In this document: one piece after another, positions 48,611 to 60,415 of the stretch
Position numbering within the stretch: position 1 is the stretch's first letter
Layout: every line of letters begins with the position of its first letter
NCBI GenBank assembly: GCA_019973155.2
Contig: BPQB01000014.1
Coordinates: 124,001-188,000 of the forward strand
Length of the DNA stretch: 64,000 nt
Reading direction: 5' to 3'
Origin: Phanerochaete sordida
Lineage: Eukaryota > Basidiomycota > Agaricomycetes > Polyporales > Phanerochaetaceae
Program-made: the position numbers and the translations under genes
Notes under the pieces: generated by a model
Seen by the model: only the letters and a program-made list of their open reading frames with translations
Told to the model about the DNA's origin: nothing
The model's database searches: none

Positions 48611-51600
48611 ATGAGCGAGAGGGACGACAGCGACCGCGACCGCGAGCAGGAGCAGGAGTATGTGGCGAAGAAGAGGCGCGGTCGCGCATGCGACCGGTGC
48701 AGGAAGAGGAAAGGTACGTCTTGCGCGGACGACCTAGCAAACTTGGATGCTCATCCTGCTCTCGCACAGTGCGCTGTAAGCAGCCACCGATTTCCTTGCA
48801 CCGAGGATGTGGCGACTAATTACCGGACGTTAGGCGACGGATGCGAGACGGAGGGAACGGCGTGCTCGACCTGCGTAGACATCGGCCAGAAATGCACGTA
48901 CGATGCGAGCGCGGAGCCGCGTGAAGTGAGTGTGTTTGCCTAGTCTGAAGAGGTTGCTGCTAATGCAAGATAGAGACGTGTTGTCGACGAACAGTGAGCG
49001 CGAAGTCTGTATGTATTCGACTAGGATCTTTTGCTGAAGCCACGACAGGTATGTTAAGGCTCTAGAGTCAGAAGTTGCTACGCTCCGTCGTTTGGTCGCG
49101 GAGGCGAGTAATACAGCCTGGTTCCTATAATGCGACTCAAGCTGACATGTCATACAGCTTCAAGCGAAGCTCGACGAGAAGAATGGATCTGTGTTCGCAA
49201 GACCGATGGCGCCGACCACGAACACCACATCGCCCCTGTATCTCCGCCACTTTCACCCTTCAAAAGGTACCTGCGCCGAGCTGGAACCAGCAGGAGAAGA
49301 CATATTGGTGGAAGGCTTCAGGTCCCTCTGCCTCGGCGGCGCCCAGCATACCCGCTTCATGGGCCGTTCTAGCCATTTCCAGCTCATGAAGGCCGCCTTT
49401 GGTATGAAATATGAACTCGTCGCGGAAAGCATCGCGCATTTGAATGGTAACGTCGATATCAGTATGGTTTTACCCCATCGCCGCCCGCAGTTCTGGGTGC
49501 ACATCTTCGTACGCTCCCCCATACTCCCGTAGACCTCAACTTGATCATTGTTCTTCTGCAGGACTTCCTTCCACGAGATCATCCATACCAAAACTTCCCC
49601 GAGCCCGCACTCATGACTGAGCTCGTCGACAGCTACTTCCGCACCATCCACTATGACTTGCCGCTCCTGCATAGACCGACGTTCTTGCAGAATATCGCGT
49701 CGGGATTGCATTTTGAAGACGAAGGTTTCGGCGCCATCGTACTCCTCGTGTGTGCCCTCGGCGCGCGCTTCTCGAACAACCCCGCGACTCTGCCACAGGA
49801 CGCACAAAGCTGGCAGCTCGCAGGCTGGCAATACTTCGAGCAAGTTCGAAGCACCCGCAAGTTGATCCCGCTGGTCAACACCATACCTGCTGACATCAAG
49901 ATCGCCACGGTGCGCACCTCCGCCGGGCGAGTCCCGCTCTATTACTGATAGCTGCACAGCTAGCTGCGGCGTATGTAAACACATTCGCGACACAGTACAC
50001 GAACTCCTCTCTTATTGGGCACGGTCTTCGCCTCGCGCAGGATTTGGGTGCACACCGGCGGTTGACTTATGGGACAGTGCCGACAATCGAGGGCGAGCTG
50101 CACAAGCGTGCGTTCTGGTACGCTGCTATTTCTCGATGGTCCAGACATGATTTTGATCAATCATCAGGTGTCTAGTCGCAATGGATAGAGGGATGTCGGC
50201 GTCCTTGGGTAGGCCGTGTACCATACAGGAGGAAGAGTGAGTTACGATATCTCCTTCACGCGGCCTTCCACTTATCCCTGCCATTAGTTTTGATGTTGAT
50301 TACCCCATCGAGTGCGATGACGAGTATTGGCTGACTGAAAATCCACAAAATGCGTTCAAGCAGCCACCTGAGAAGCCGTCGAGCATCGCATATTTCAACT
50401 GGTACCTTAGGCTGACGCAAATACAGGCTCGTGCGTTGCGAACGATCGTACGTGACCGCGTGTCCGACAGCTGTGCGAGGCTTACCTTGACTGTAGTACT
50501 CGTTGCACAGCAGCAAAATCCTCAGAGACCCAGAGAGTGCACAGCACCTTGTCGCGGACCTTGACTCAGAGCTTAATCAATGGGCTGCATCACTTCCTGA
50601 GCATTGTCAGTACCCTTATCTCTTCTGGGAGACGCTTGACTTACTTACTGCCTTGTCCTCAAGTGAAATACGACGCAAACAGGAAAGATCTCCCTTTCGC
50701 GGCACAGGCAGCATCGCTCCAGGCCGCTTACCACCATCTCCGCATCTTCATTCACCGACCGTTCATCGCCACGTTGCAGGACACATCTCTACCATTCCCA
50801 TCGTCAGCCATATGTACGAACGCTGCGCGGTCCTCCATTCAAGTTCTGGAACGCTATTTTGCGCTTAAGGGGCCAGTGCACGTCTATCAGCACCACGTCG
50901 TACGTCTTTCTAGTCGTATTTAGCCGTGGTCCTCCTCATCTAGCGCGCACAGGGCTCGATGTTCCAGTCGGCGATAATCCTGCTGCTGCAGGTCTGGCGG
51001 AACATGCGCGCGGGTATCGCGGTCGATGCCGCGACGGAGTTCGCGCATGTCGACAAGGCGTTACACATCCTTCAAACGCTCGAACTGCAGTACGCCATGC
51101 TCCTTCTGTCATTGATACCATCGCTGAGCCCTGTCGTAGCTGGGATGTCGCCGGCCGATCCTGGGATATCCTGCGTGATCTGTCCGCTGCTGTTCAATCG
51201 CGCTACGGCCATCGCACCCGTGACGTACTCCAGGATCAAGCCATGAGCAGCGGTTTGGAGCCGCTCTCTTCCACTGCGCAGTCGCAGCCACAATCTGCGC
51301 CTACCTCTGCTACTCCCGTATACCTCGCCATGCCTCCCTGGAACGCTTCAGATCCAGCCTTCGGCGTCGCAGAGCACGATGCTACCAGCGTCGCTGGGGT
51401 AGCCTCCCCCTTCAGCGTCTGGAGCCCCGTGTCTGGCCCGTCCGCGATGTCGTCCGCGTGCGGCCCGCTGGAGCTAGATTTCACCCAGGGAAGCACCGAC
51501 CCCGATCTTGACGCTATCTTTGCCGAGCTCTTTCCGACTCTCACGTACGATGATACATGTGTGACCGTCGGCCAGCAGTTGTACCCCTCGGGGCAGTTCT

Positions 51601-51638
51601 GCGACGAGGGTACGGGGATAGGCCCGAACAAGCGATAG
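48611..51638 (+). CDS. Zn2Cys6 transcription factor TF11
   Basis: Estimated at about 780 aa. Start MSERDDSDRDREQEQEYVAK, then KRRGRACDRCRKRK. The micro-exon is 48770-48775 (TGCGCT), and the 20-nt exon 48974-48993 encodes RRVVDEQ before YVKALESEVATLRRLVAE. The zinc cluster loop holds an extra cysteine (DGCETEGTA). The linker GGAQHTRFMGRSSHFQLMKA near 49.36 kb is nearly identical to TF3. The fungal_trans domain has LLHRPTFLQNI, CALGARFSNNPATLPQDAQS and HRPFIATLQD near 50.76 kb. The tail has DPDLDAIFAELFPTLTYDD and ends GTGIGPNKR. It is the opposite-strand counterpart of TF3, although it lacks an obvious copy of the promoter element found upstream of TF3. Confidence 0.93.
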
Positions 51639-51817
51639 AATTTGCGCCACGTGGACTTTGAGGATGCCTGTATATGTTTGGAGCTTCGCTAGGAATATTC
51701 ATGATGATTTATGGAAGATACGGTTCTCTAATGGTGCGGAAGATGTCGGATATAGTCAGAATGTCCTCTTCGTGCGCGTAAATAGGTGGAACAAGTTCGC
51801 TGCAGCTCCCACACAAG

Positions 51818-51854
51818 CGGTAAAGGGTGTTCAGGGTCCCTGGTGCCAGGGGAT
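51818..51854 (+). promoter_or_regulatory. Shared upstream element, TF12 copy
   Basis: Reads CGGTAAAGGGTGTTCA, then GGGTCCCTGGTGCCAGGGGA. The core CCCTGG-TG-CCAGGG is a perfect 6-bp-arm palindrome here. It is on the plus strand like TF12, about 315 bp upstream, so the orientation relative to the gene equals that of the TF2, TF3 and TF4 copies. Confidence 0.5.
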
Positions 51855-52139
51855 GCGCTCACATGCCCAACACATGCCATCTCCGTTACAGCACTGTCTT
51901 ACCACCTCGAGCGCCATGGAAGCTGAAGCTTAGGAGATTGCCTTCTCAACGGAGTGCTGCGATATCATTATTGCTCTCTGCAGGGCTGTCGACATCTGTA
52001 CATTCAACCTTGATTAATCATTAATCGACTGCGCTGCAGTGATATGCATAGACGCTCCATGCCTTCGCAACCTTGTATCAGACACCCATCTCGAAAGTCG
52101 ACGTCCGTGCCTTGGGGCGTGCTGAGGACTCTAACTGGC

Positions 52140-52159
52140 TTGGTATAACCTGATACCAA
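52140..52159 (+). repeat. Inverted repeat just before the TF12 start
   Basis: TTGGTAT-N6-ATACCAA is a perfect 7-bp inverted repeat that ends 9 nt before the ATG. If transcribed it could form a small hairpin in the leader; it could also be a binding site. Confidence 0.4.
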
Positions 52160-52168
52160 TCTAGGCCG

Positions 52169-55100
52169 ATGAATGACAAGGGCGACGTCGAGGTTGACAG
52201 CGAACAAGTCGCTGCGGCCACGGAAAGGAAGCTCCCTCGCTCCCGCGCATGCGACGAATGCAGGAGACGGAAAGGTGAGTTCAATGATGTTCTACTCACA
52301 AAGACTCACCCAGAATTGTTTTGAAACAGTGCGGTGTATGTCATCTCTTTATGTCCATGTGCGAGGGACTGAGCGACGAACGCCAGGTGATGGCTCCCAA
52401 GCGGCGGCAAAAGCGTGCTCGGTGTGTGTTTCGCTCAGACAGAGCTGCACATACTCCCCGACCTCGCACGCAGAGCTGCGTGATGTGAGTATATGCACCG
52501 GTGCTAGAAGCTTCTGCTCACCGGTCGATGATAGAAATGCATCGTTGACCAGGAGTGAGCATTGGTGACTCATCTTGCTCGGGCCACGTCGCTGAGACTG
52601 TGCAAGGTATATCAGGGCGTTAGAGTCCGAAGTCGCCATGCTACGCCACCTTGTGTCTCAGGTGCGTCCGACCAGTCTTGTAGCACCGAAGTGTGAGGCT
52701 GATGTTTGATCAGCTACGGGCCAGGCTTGAGAAGGAGGACGCTTCGTCATCTGCCAGTTCTGCATCAGCGAGCCCCGCCCAGCATTCACCGTACCCTCGC
52801 CACCCATCGCTGATCAAAACTACCTCCGTCAATGCCGACTCTGCAAACGAAGAGGCGTTTTTGGAGGGATTCAGGGCAGTTAGCCTCAACAACACGAGAC
52901 ACTCCCGGTTTCTGGGTCGATCCAGTCATTTCCCACTCATGAAGGCTGCTCTCAACATGAAGCGTGAGATAATCGAGGAAAGTAGGCATGGTAAACACGA
53001 CGTTGCCGCGCATGCAACAAAACGTCGCCCTCAGTTCTGGCTTCAGGTACGCGCTCTCCCAGGGTCGTGATACTTGCTGACTTATAGCTGACTTGAGAAT
53101 TTCTGCCGCGGGAGCCTCCATACGTGAATTTTCCGGAGTTCATGCTGATGAACGAACTCATCGGTAATTATTTCCGCATGATCCACGCTGACCTCCCGCT
53201 GCTTCATCGACCCTCCTTTCTCGAAGGCGTCGCGTCCGGCCGGCACTTCATAGATGAGGGCTTCGGCGCAGTCGCGCTGCTTGTCTGCGCTCTTGGCGCA
53301 CGCTTTTCAAACAACCCGGCGACACTTCCACCGAATGCGCAGAGCTGGCAGTTCGCGGGATGGCAGTGGTTCGACCAGGTCCGCAGCATGCGCAGGCTGG
53401 TGCCGTTGACGACGACAACGCCGTCCGACCTGCAGGTAACCACGGTGAGAGATGTTGTATCGCGCGCAGCACGCGCACAGGCTGAGCGCGACACAGCTTG
53501 CGGCTGCGTATGTAGGGACGCTGGCGATGCAGCACACCAACTTCCCTTTGGTCGGGTATGGTCTCCGTCTTGCACAGGACCTGGGCGTGCATCGACGCAT
53601 GACGTATGGGGCGGTGCCTACAATCCAGGAGGAAGAACGAAAGCGCGCGTTTTGGTACGCCAGCCTGGGGCGATATCTCTCCGCAGGGTCTCACTCGCTT
53701 GACAGGTGTCTGATGGCCATGGATAGGGGAATGGCTACACACCTCGGCAGGTCATGCAACCTCCAGGAAGAAGAGTCAGTCCTGCGCTGCCCCTTCGCTT
53801 GCTTCTCGCTCAATCCCGCCTACAGTTTCGACGTAGATTACCCCGCTGACTGCGACGACGAATACTTCCTGACGGATGACCCGAAGACTGCGTTCAAGCA
53901 GCCGTCCTCGAGACCTTCCTCCATCGCACAATTTGTGTGGTACCTCAAGTTGTCACGGATAAATGCGCGTGCACTGCGAGAATTAGTGAGACAAGCTTCC
54001 CTACACCTCTCCTCAAAGCTGACGAAGCTGCAGTACTCGCTCCAAGGCACTGACAATCTCGAAGACCCTGAGACTGCACGGGATATCGTTACGGGCCTAG
54101 ACTCGGAGCTCAATGACTGGATGGATTCGCTTCCGCAGCATCGTACGCACACTCTGCTCTGCCTAGCACCGCCATTGACACATATTGCAGTGAGATACGA
54201 CCCCAATCGAGATGATCTACCCTTCGCAGCACAAGCTGCCTCTCTCCACGCTGCGTACTACAACCTCCGCATCTTCATTCACCGCCCATTCATCACCACA
54301 CCCCACGATGTGCCTTTCCCATTTCCATCTTACGCCATTTGTACGAATGCTGCGCGATCGTGTATTCAGGTCTTGGAGCGGTACTTTGTGCTCTCCGGAC
54401 CCGCGCTTATCTACCAGTATCATATCGTACGTGCCTCGACCGCATGTAGCCGACGACCTAGCTCGCTCACAGTTTGTAGGGCTCTCTTTTGCAGAGCGGG
54501 CTGATTCTGCTGTTGAATCTGTGGCAGAAACTCCGGGCGGGGACGACAAGTGATGCTGCGGCTGAGTTCGCACATGTCAACAAGGCCTTGGACATGCTTA
54601 TGTCTCTAGAGCTTCAGTACGCCGCCTCCACAGTCTACGTAGGACAGAAAGCTGATAACCTCACAGCTGGGACGTGGCCGGCCGGGTCTGGGACATGCTA
54701 AACGACATCATGTCCGTCGTTCTCGCGCGCTATCAGCAGCACGTCGACAATTCGCTCGAGCAACCAGGCGGCGACACGCTACCAGATCAGGACATACTTT
54801 CGAACATGCCGTCTCAGACCCAGAACCCTTCTGGCTACTCCCCTTCCAGCAATACCGAGTCGTCCACGCATGTGTCGACAGCAGGCTCGGATGTTACAGA
54901 GCACGTCCCCGACGATAGTTTCGGCTTACTGTCTTCGACTAGCTCTTGGCATTCTGCGTCTTTTTCAACTACGAATTTCAAGCTCGTCGAGGAAGGCTTC
55001 GAACCCGACTTCGAAGCCATGATCGCGGACCTTCTACCGACACTGGGATACGATGACTTGCTAGGTTCATTCGGAGCGCAGCCTCATTCCGGGTCTGCCC

Positions 55101-55195
55101 AAGTTCTCGGTACAGAAATTGCAACAGAATTGGGTGACTCTCCATCATATGAAAGCTCGGCTTCAGACTGGGACTCTCATTTTTACGAAGAATAA
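52169..55195 (+). CDS. Zn2Cys6 transcription factor TF12
   Basis: Estimated at about 780 aa. The start at 52169 gives MNDKGDVEVDSEQVAAATER, then KLPRSRACDECRRRK. The micro-exon is 52330-52335 (TGCGGT), and the 20-nt exon 52535-52554 encodes KCIVDQE. The linker has NEEAFLEGFRAVSLNNTRHS and FLGRSSHFPLMKAALNMK near 52.9 kb. The fungal_trans domain has LLHRPSFLEGV, CALGARFSNNP near 53.3 kb, LAQDLGVHRRMTYGAVPTIQ and HRPFITTPHD near 54.3 kb. The tail has EPDFEAMIADLLPTLGYDDL and ends SASDWDSHFYEE. TF4 on the minus arm is its nearest relative, matching both in the protein and in the upstream element. Confidence 0.93.
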
Positions 55196-56014
55196 ATAGG
55201 GGATTGGCTCGAACATTATTTGTATTTTCTGGACATGCTGACTGTACTTCGTAATACTAGCACTCTTTTGTGGACTCCTATGCGTCTGGCTCGATCGTTA
55301 TTTATTACTGATAGTTATAAACTGTATCAAAGCCGCCTGAGATAGCTTCACTCCAAGGATGCTGACGCACAAGCTGCAATATTGAGCCGTACAGTATCCA
55401 CGCTACGGGGTTTTCCGGGTCTCGCCAGGTATCAGGGGGTCACAACCGCCCGCATTGCCCGCAGAGGGAAACAACGTCGACATGCCTGCGCTTTGCATGC
55501 TCCTTGTCTACACCCACCTACTTCCCCAGAGAACCCTGTACAAATAACGATGCATTATCGAACGGAGCGACTGTCGGCACGATCATGAGCGGGTACAACT
55601 CTCCTGTCCCCTGGAATCCGCAGCTGCCTGTGCAACCTGACGCTGCGCAGGATGTTCACCACAACAGCTCTCTTCTATCTCCTTCTTCTACCCAGCAACA
55701 CAGCTCATGAACCTCGGCTGCGCACGTCGTCTTATTCACTGCCTCCGGCCTCCGCTTTACAGCACGGTGCCTGCGGAGCCGTGTGTTTCTCGCTCCGGAA
55801 ACAAACAGATCCTTCGTCATGACCCTCAGCGCTCGCCGATCCTTGTTCTCGATCTTTTACGCAGTCCAGCTCGCATGGACTTATAGCCCGTTCGCCGGCC
55901 CCGACACTCCTTTCTCTACACACTGCTACACGACCAGCTTCATCTCGGCACCGAAACTACCAACGTCGACACCCGGAGTCGCGACCTAGCTCTTTTTGTC
56001 TGGCGACTGGCGGC
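55196..56014. other. Intergenic TF12/TF13
   Basis: No supported gene. Contains the TF12 3' region, a weak copy of the shared promoter element and the TF13 promoter. Confidence 0.5.
55405..55440 (+). promoter_or_regulatory. Diverged shared upstream element, TF13 copy
   Basis: Reads GGGGTTTTCCGGGTCTCG, then CCAGGTATCAGGGGGT. It keeps the GGGT...CGGGTCTC half but not the intact palindrome. It is about 590 bp upstream of TF13, farther than the other copies. Confidence 0.3.
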
Positions 56015-59000
56015 ATGTCCAGCAAGACTGCAGGTGGCGGGTCAAGCAGAGAGCCTGCGTCGTCCGGAAAGGGGGCCAAGAAGAAGCGGACGCCACGGAC
56101 GCGGGCTTGCGACCAGTGCCGACGGAGGAAAGGTGCGTACAGCAGCGTTGTACATAGCTATCTAGAACTCATCGCGTGCGCTGGCGCCACACACAGTACG
56201 ATGTACGTCTAGGCAATTGTGTCTCGGTTTACCGTAGATGAACAACAACCCAACTAGGCGATGCCGCAGAGGTAGATGGCCCGCGGTGCTCAAGCTGCAT
56301 AGCGTTTGACTTCCAATGCACCTATCTTGCAGGAACAGACGTGAGTGTTTCCGTTCTTGGATGCGTCAATGAGCGCTGAACACCGTTGCAGAAACGCTTC
56401 ACCGACGTCGAGTATGTGGGAAATATGTGCGAGGATAGAGGTTTTGCTGAAAAGCTGCAGCTACGTCAAGACCTTGGAGAAGGAGCTGGGAGAGATGCGG
56501 GAGCTGTGCCTCAAAGTGAGCGGTTTGTGCTTTCTCTTGGCGCGTATGTTACAACTGCGTCGTCCAGCAACAATCTCTTCTCAATGCGCATGGCATCCCT
56601 ACCGACCAGCTGGAGCCTACCAGCCCTATGTCAGGGCAATCTACGCCTGTGCCCACGCCTTCGACCGTGGTGTCCCCAGAACCCGAGGCGTTGGATGTAG
56701 ACGAACCAAATGACGCTACCCAAGACCTCATCGACAGCTTCAGGGCTCTGAATCTGCACCGGCACGACGTGCACCACATCGGACACTCTAGCAATCTCAC
56801 ACTCATTCGCACTGCCATCGACGTGAAACAAGACTACGTATCGCAGAAAAATGCCACGCCAACCGCCCTGATGCCTCTCACATCTCGCCGCCCTGAATTT
56901 TGGATACGTCCCAGTGTAATTATACACCAATATTTAGTCCGACGCTTCTCGTCGCTGACCTGCGTATCGGCCTTATGGTCTCAGGTCTTGCCGCCGCAGC
57001 CGCCATACACCGACTTTCCGGACCCTGTGCTGATGGACAGTCTCGTAGCTCAGTATTTCGAGATCAAGCAGCCGATGTCGCCGCTTTTGCACCGTCCAAC
57101 GTTCGAAGCGGGCATTTCCAGCGGTCAACATCTTCGAGAGGAAGGGTTCGGCGCAACAGTCCTCCTGGTGTGCGCCCTTGGGGCAAAATATCTCGAGAAA
57201 CCCCAGGGTTTGCCCCTCGGGGAAGACGGGTGGCACTGGGCAGGCTGGCGCTGGTTTGAGCAGGTCCAATCAAGGAGGCGGTTACTTCCCCTCACTGGAC
57301 CGTCATTATATGACCTACAGGTTGCCTATGTGAGTCAGCCTCATTTCTTAGAAGATGTCGATCTGCCACTGACCGACTGGGGTCAGCTCGCTGCGGCGTA
57401 CATAGGTGGATCCATTGTACCGAACACGAATGTGGCCCTCATCGCGCACGCCCTTCGTCTTGCGCTAGATATGGGTTTGCATAGAAGGAGAACGTATGGA
57501 TCGACACCAACCGTAGATGGCGAGCTCAAGAAGCGAGCATTCTGGTGCGATATCATCCATAAAATACTCTGCTTCGATGCAATGGCAGGCTGATGGCGTA
57601 CCTCATTGTTAGGAACCTCCTCTTGACTGAGCGAGGGATGTGTATGGTGCATGGCAGACCTTGCAGCCTGCAGGATGATGAGTACGCCGCTCATTCTCGG
57701 CATAGATTTGACGCTGACTATATACGTCAAGCTTTGACGTAGACTACCCTATCGAATGCGACGACGAATATTGGATCAATGACGACCCCGAGCTCGCGTT
57801 CAAGCAGCCTGAAGGCAAACCTTCCGTCATATCCTATTTCATCTCCACGCTGCGCCAAGGCCGTCTCGTGAGCGCCATGTTCCGGACCCTCGTAGGTTGC
57901 ATCGCACTTTTTGTCAGCTGTCTCTAATAGAGATACAGTACACCTTGCGCGCACACAGGCTTCTTGCCGAACCGGAGCGAGCCAGGCTCATCGTGTCCGA
58001 GCTGGACTCCGAGCTCAACAAGTGGCTCGAGTCGATACCTCCGCATCGTCCGTCGCAATTTTTGTAGCTGTCGACGCATGACCGTGCTGACGTATGTGTC
58101 TTCGGTCTCTAGTGAAATGGGATAACGAACCGAGCGACAAGACTTTCGCTGGACAATCAGCGGCCTTGCTCGCGTCCGCGTACATGCTACGCATCATGAT
58201 TCACCGCCCGTTCCTCTCTCCACGCAAGCTCACGGCTCCGCCGTTTCCATCTTTCACCATCTGCACGAATGCCGCGCGCGCGGCCGTGCAGGTTCTCGAA
58301 CGGCACTATCGCCGCTTCGGAGCGGACCGTGTCCTTCCCGGAGCTCAAGTACGTCTTCTTTCCGTCATCGGCCCCTTACTGGTTGGCTGACCGACGCGAC
58401 TAGCTCGTCTTGCTGACTGCTGCGCTTATTCTGATGATGAATGTCTGGGGCGGGAAGCAGACAGGCTCCGCGATGGACACTGCCAGGGACATGGAGGAAG
58501 TCGACAAGGTGATGGATATGTACAAGGCACTGGAGCATCGGTGAGTCAGACAAAGTCTCGTCACCCCGTCGGGGCTTGCTAAAGTGCGCCAGGTACAACT
58601 CTGCCGGCAGACTGTGGGACATCCTGCACGACCTGAAAACTGTGGTCGGCGACCCTGTGCAGCCGCAGACACACAAGCGTCGGCGCGACGATGACGACGC
58701 TGCAGCTGACGAAGCTTCCGAGGATTCCGCGGCTGATGCGGAGCTACCTCGCAAGAGGCTGCAGCAGCGCCCGACGCCGCCGCCTCCGCCGTCCGCCGCC
58801 CGCGCCGCCGACGCGGGCGACGCAGCAGGCGCAGCGGGAGCTGCAGACGTCGACTTCTCTGCGTTCTGGCAGACGCTGGGCGTGGGCGCCGACGCGGGTG
58901 GGCAGCCGATGCTCGCGCCAGGGCTGCCAGGCGCCGGCGGTGTGCCAGCGGACGCCGACTTCGAGGCGTTCTTCGCGGGCTTCCTTCCCGCACCATCGGC

Positions 59001-59342
59001 CTTCGAGGTGCCGTACGGGGCCCCGGTGCACGGGGACGTGCAGGCCGCGGCGTATGATGCAGGCGCGGCAGGCGTTGCAGGCGTACAGCCGCCATCTGAT
59101 GCGTTCATGACACCAGGAGCGGCGGGCCAGCAGCAGCCTTTAATTTCGCCTTTTGGGGAGGCCCCGTCGCTCGTGTGGGATGCGGAGCAGGGGTATGCGG
59201 CGTACGTTACCCTTGTGTCATTTTCCGAAACCTGAGCTTACTCACGCGCCTTGGCAGGTGGGGCATGGACGCGTTTCTTACGAATGCTGAGAACGCAGAT
59301 TTCAATGCTCGTTCGCACTGGCCCGGAGGCTCCTCGAATTAG
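56015..59342 (+). CDS. Zn2Cys6 transcription factor TF13
   Basis: Estimated at about 860 aa. Start MSSKTAGGGSSREPASSGKG, then AKKKRTPRTRACDQCRRRK. The micro-exon is 56197-56202 (TACGAT), and the 20-nt exon 56392-56411 (KRFTDVE) leads to YVKTLEKELGEMRELCLK. The zinc loop starts DAA instead of DGS. The linker has HIGHSSNLTLIRTA (GRSS elsewhere). The fungal_trans domain is diverged: LLHRPTFEAGI, CALGAKYLEKP near 57.18 kb, LRLALDMGLHRRRTYGSTP and HRPFLSPRKL near 58.2 kb. The tail is Ala- and Gly-rich with DADFEAFFAGFLPAPSAFEV. A terminal intron joins GYAA to WGMDAFLTNAENADFN and the stop at 59342. It groups with TF6 and TF9. Confidence 0.92.
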
Positions 59343-60415
59343 ACTGCCTCCCTGCGCCCGACGTCGTCTATATCGCGGACGAGTCAGGCGGACCAGAAGT
59401 CGAAATTTACAGGAAGGCTGTAATCTCCGGCAGTCGGAATTGTAACCGAGCGACCAATAGAATCGTTGCAAGCTCTACTCCTCCGCGAAGTGTTTCTGCA
59501 GCGTCTAGAAGTAACATTCGGCAAATTACAAAGTGATGATGTTGGGAGCGCGGGGATGCTTCGCGGGGTGGCGTGCCCTGAAGTTCACAGATTCTGTTTG
59601 AAACTGTGTCTCTGCCAAGTTTATCACTCCATCAAAGGCGTGCCTATCTCGCCAGTGACATGATGCCATCCCAGGCTCTTTTCGTTGGTCGTTTCAACAT
59701 TTTCTCCAGGCACGCTAAGATCTCATGGGGCGCAACATTACGTGGGCGAAAGTCAGCTTCCTTCAATGGCTCGTAAGCCGTTCTCGACTGGGAAGATCAG
59801 CCGATGCGTTTGCGTAATCAGCTTGAGATTCGCCGAACAAGGGTCCTTTCCACAGCGTGGAAAGGCATCTCTCTCGCATCCAGGATCTGTACATTTCTTG
59901 CTGGAAGAAAATCCTCGAAAATACTGCGCAAATAGAAACGTCCCGAGCGGGAGTTGAATGGAGGATCACCGCGAGGACCCGTTCACAACCTCCGAATTTT
60001 CGAATGTCCCTGAGACAAACGCCTGCTCGGGGAGCTCGGGAATGAAAACTTGTGCATTGCGAGATCATCGATACACTTGCGGCGTTGTGGCGTCCGACTG
60101 GGCGAGCATAGCCTCCAGATTTGCGGGCGTGACTTTCCGGGCCGTCTTGCTCCTTCCCCCCACCATCTCGCGACCTGTGTCCCACCTGGCGACCCTCAGA
60201 TCATCAGTTTGATATCTGTAAGCTATGCTTCTCCTAACGCAATGCAGCCAGCCGAACGGTCGTCCATGCGGCTCCGACCCGGATCGGGTGAGGGCCGTGA
60301 CTACGCGTGCAAACCACCCTTTCAAATTGGGATGAAGCTACCGCTGTTCGCCTTCTACATATAGCACCTCCTACCCCTTGACACCGACGATATCACACCC
60401 AACCTCAACGACCCG
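59343..60415. other. Intergenic TF13/TF14
   Basis: About 1.1 kb with no supported gene. It holds the TF14 promoter and one perfect short hairpin, listed separately. Confidence 0.5.
59845..59865. repeat. Perfect short hairpin
   Basis: CCTTTCCAC-AGC-GTGGAAAGG has 9-bp arms and a 3-nt loop, about 550 bp upstream of TF14 and 500 bp downstream of TF13. It could be a protein-binding palindrome. Role unknown. Confidence 0.45.

Larger units (their letters stand above)
51639..52168. other. Intergenic TF11/TF12
   Basis: TF11 3' region and TF12 promoter. No gene. Carries a copy of the shared promoter element and an inverted repeat next to the TF12 start, both listed separately. Confidence 0.55.
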
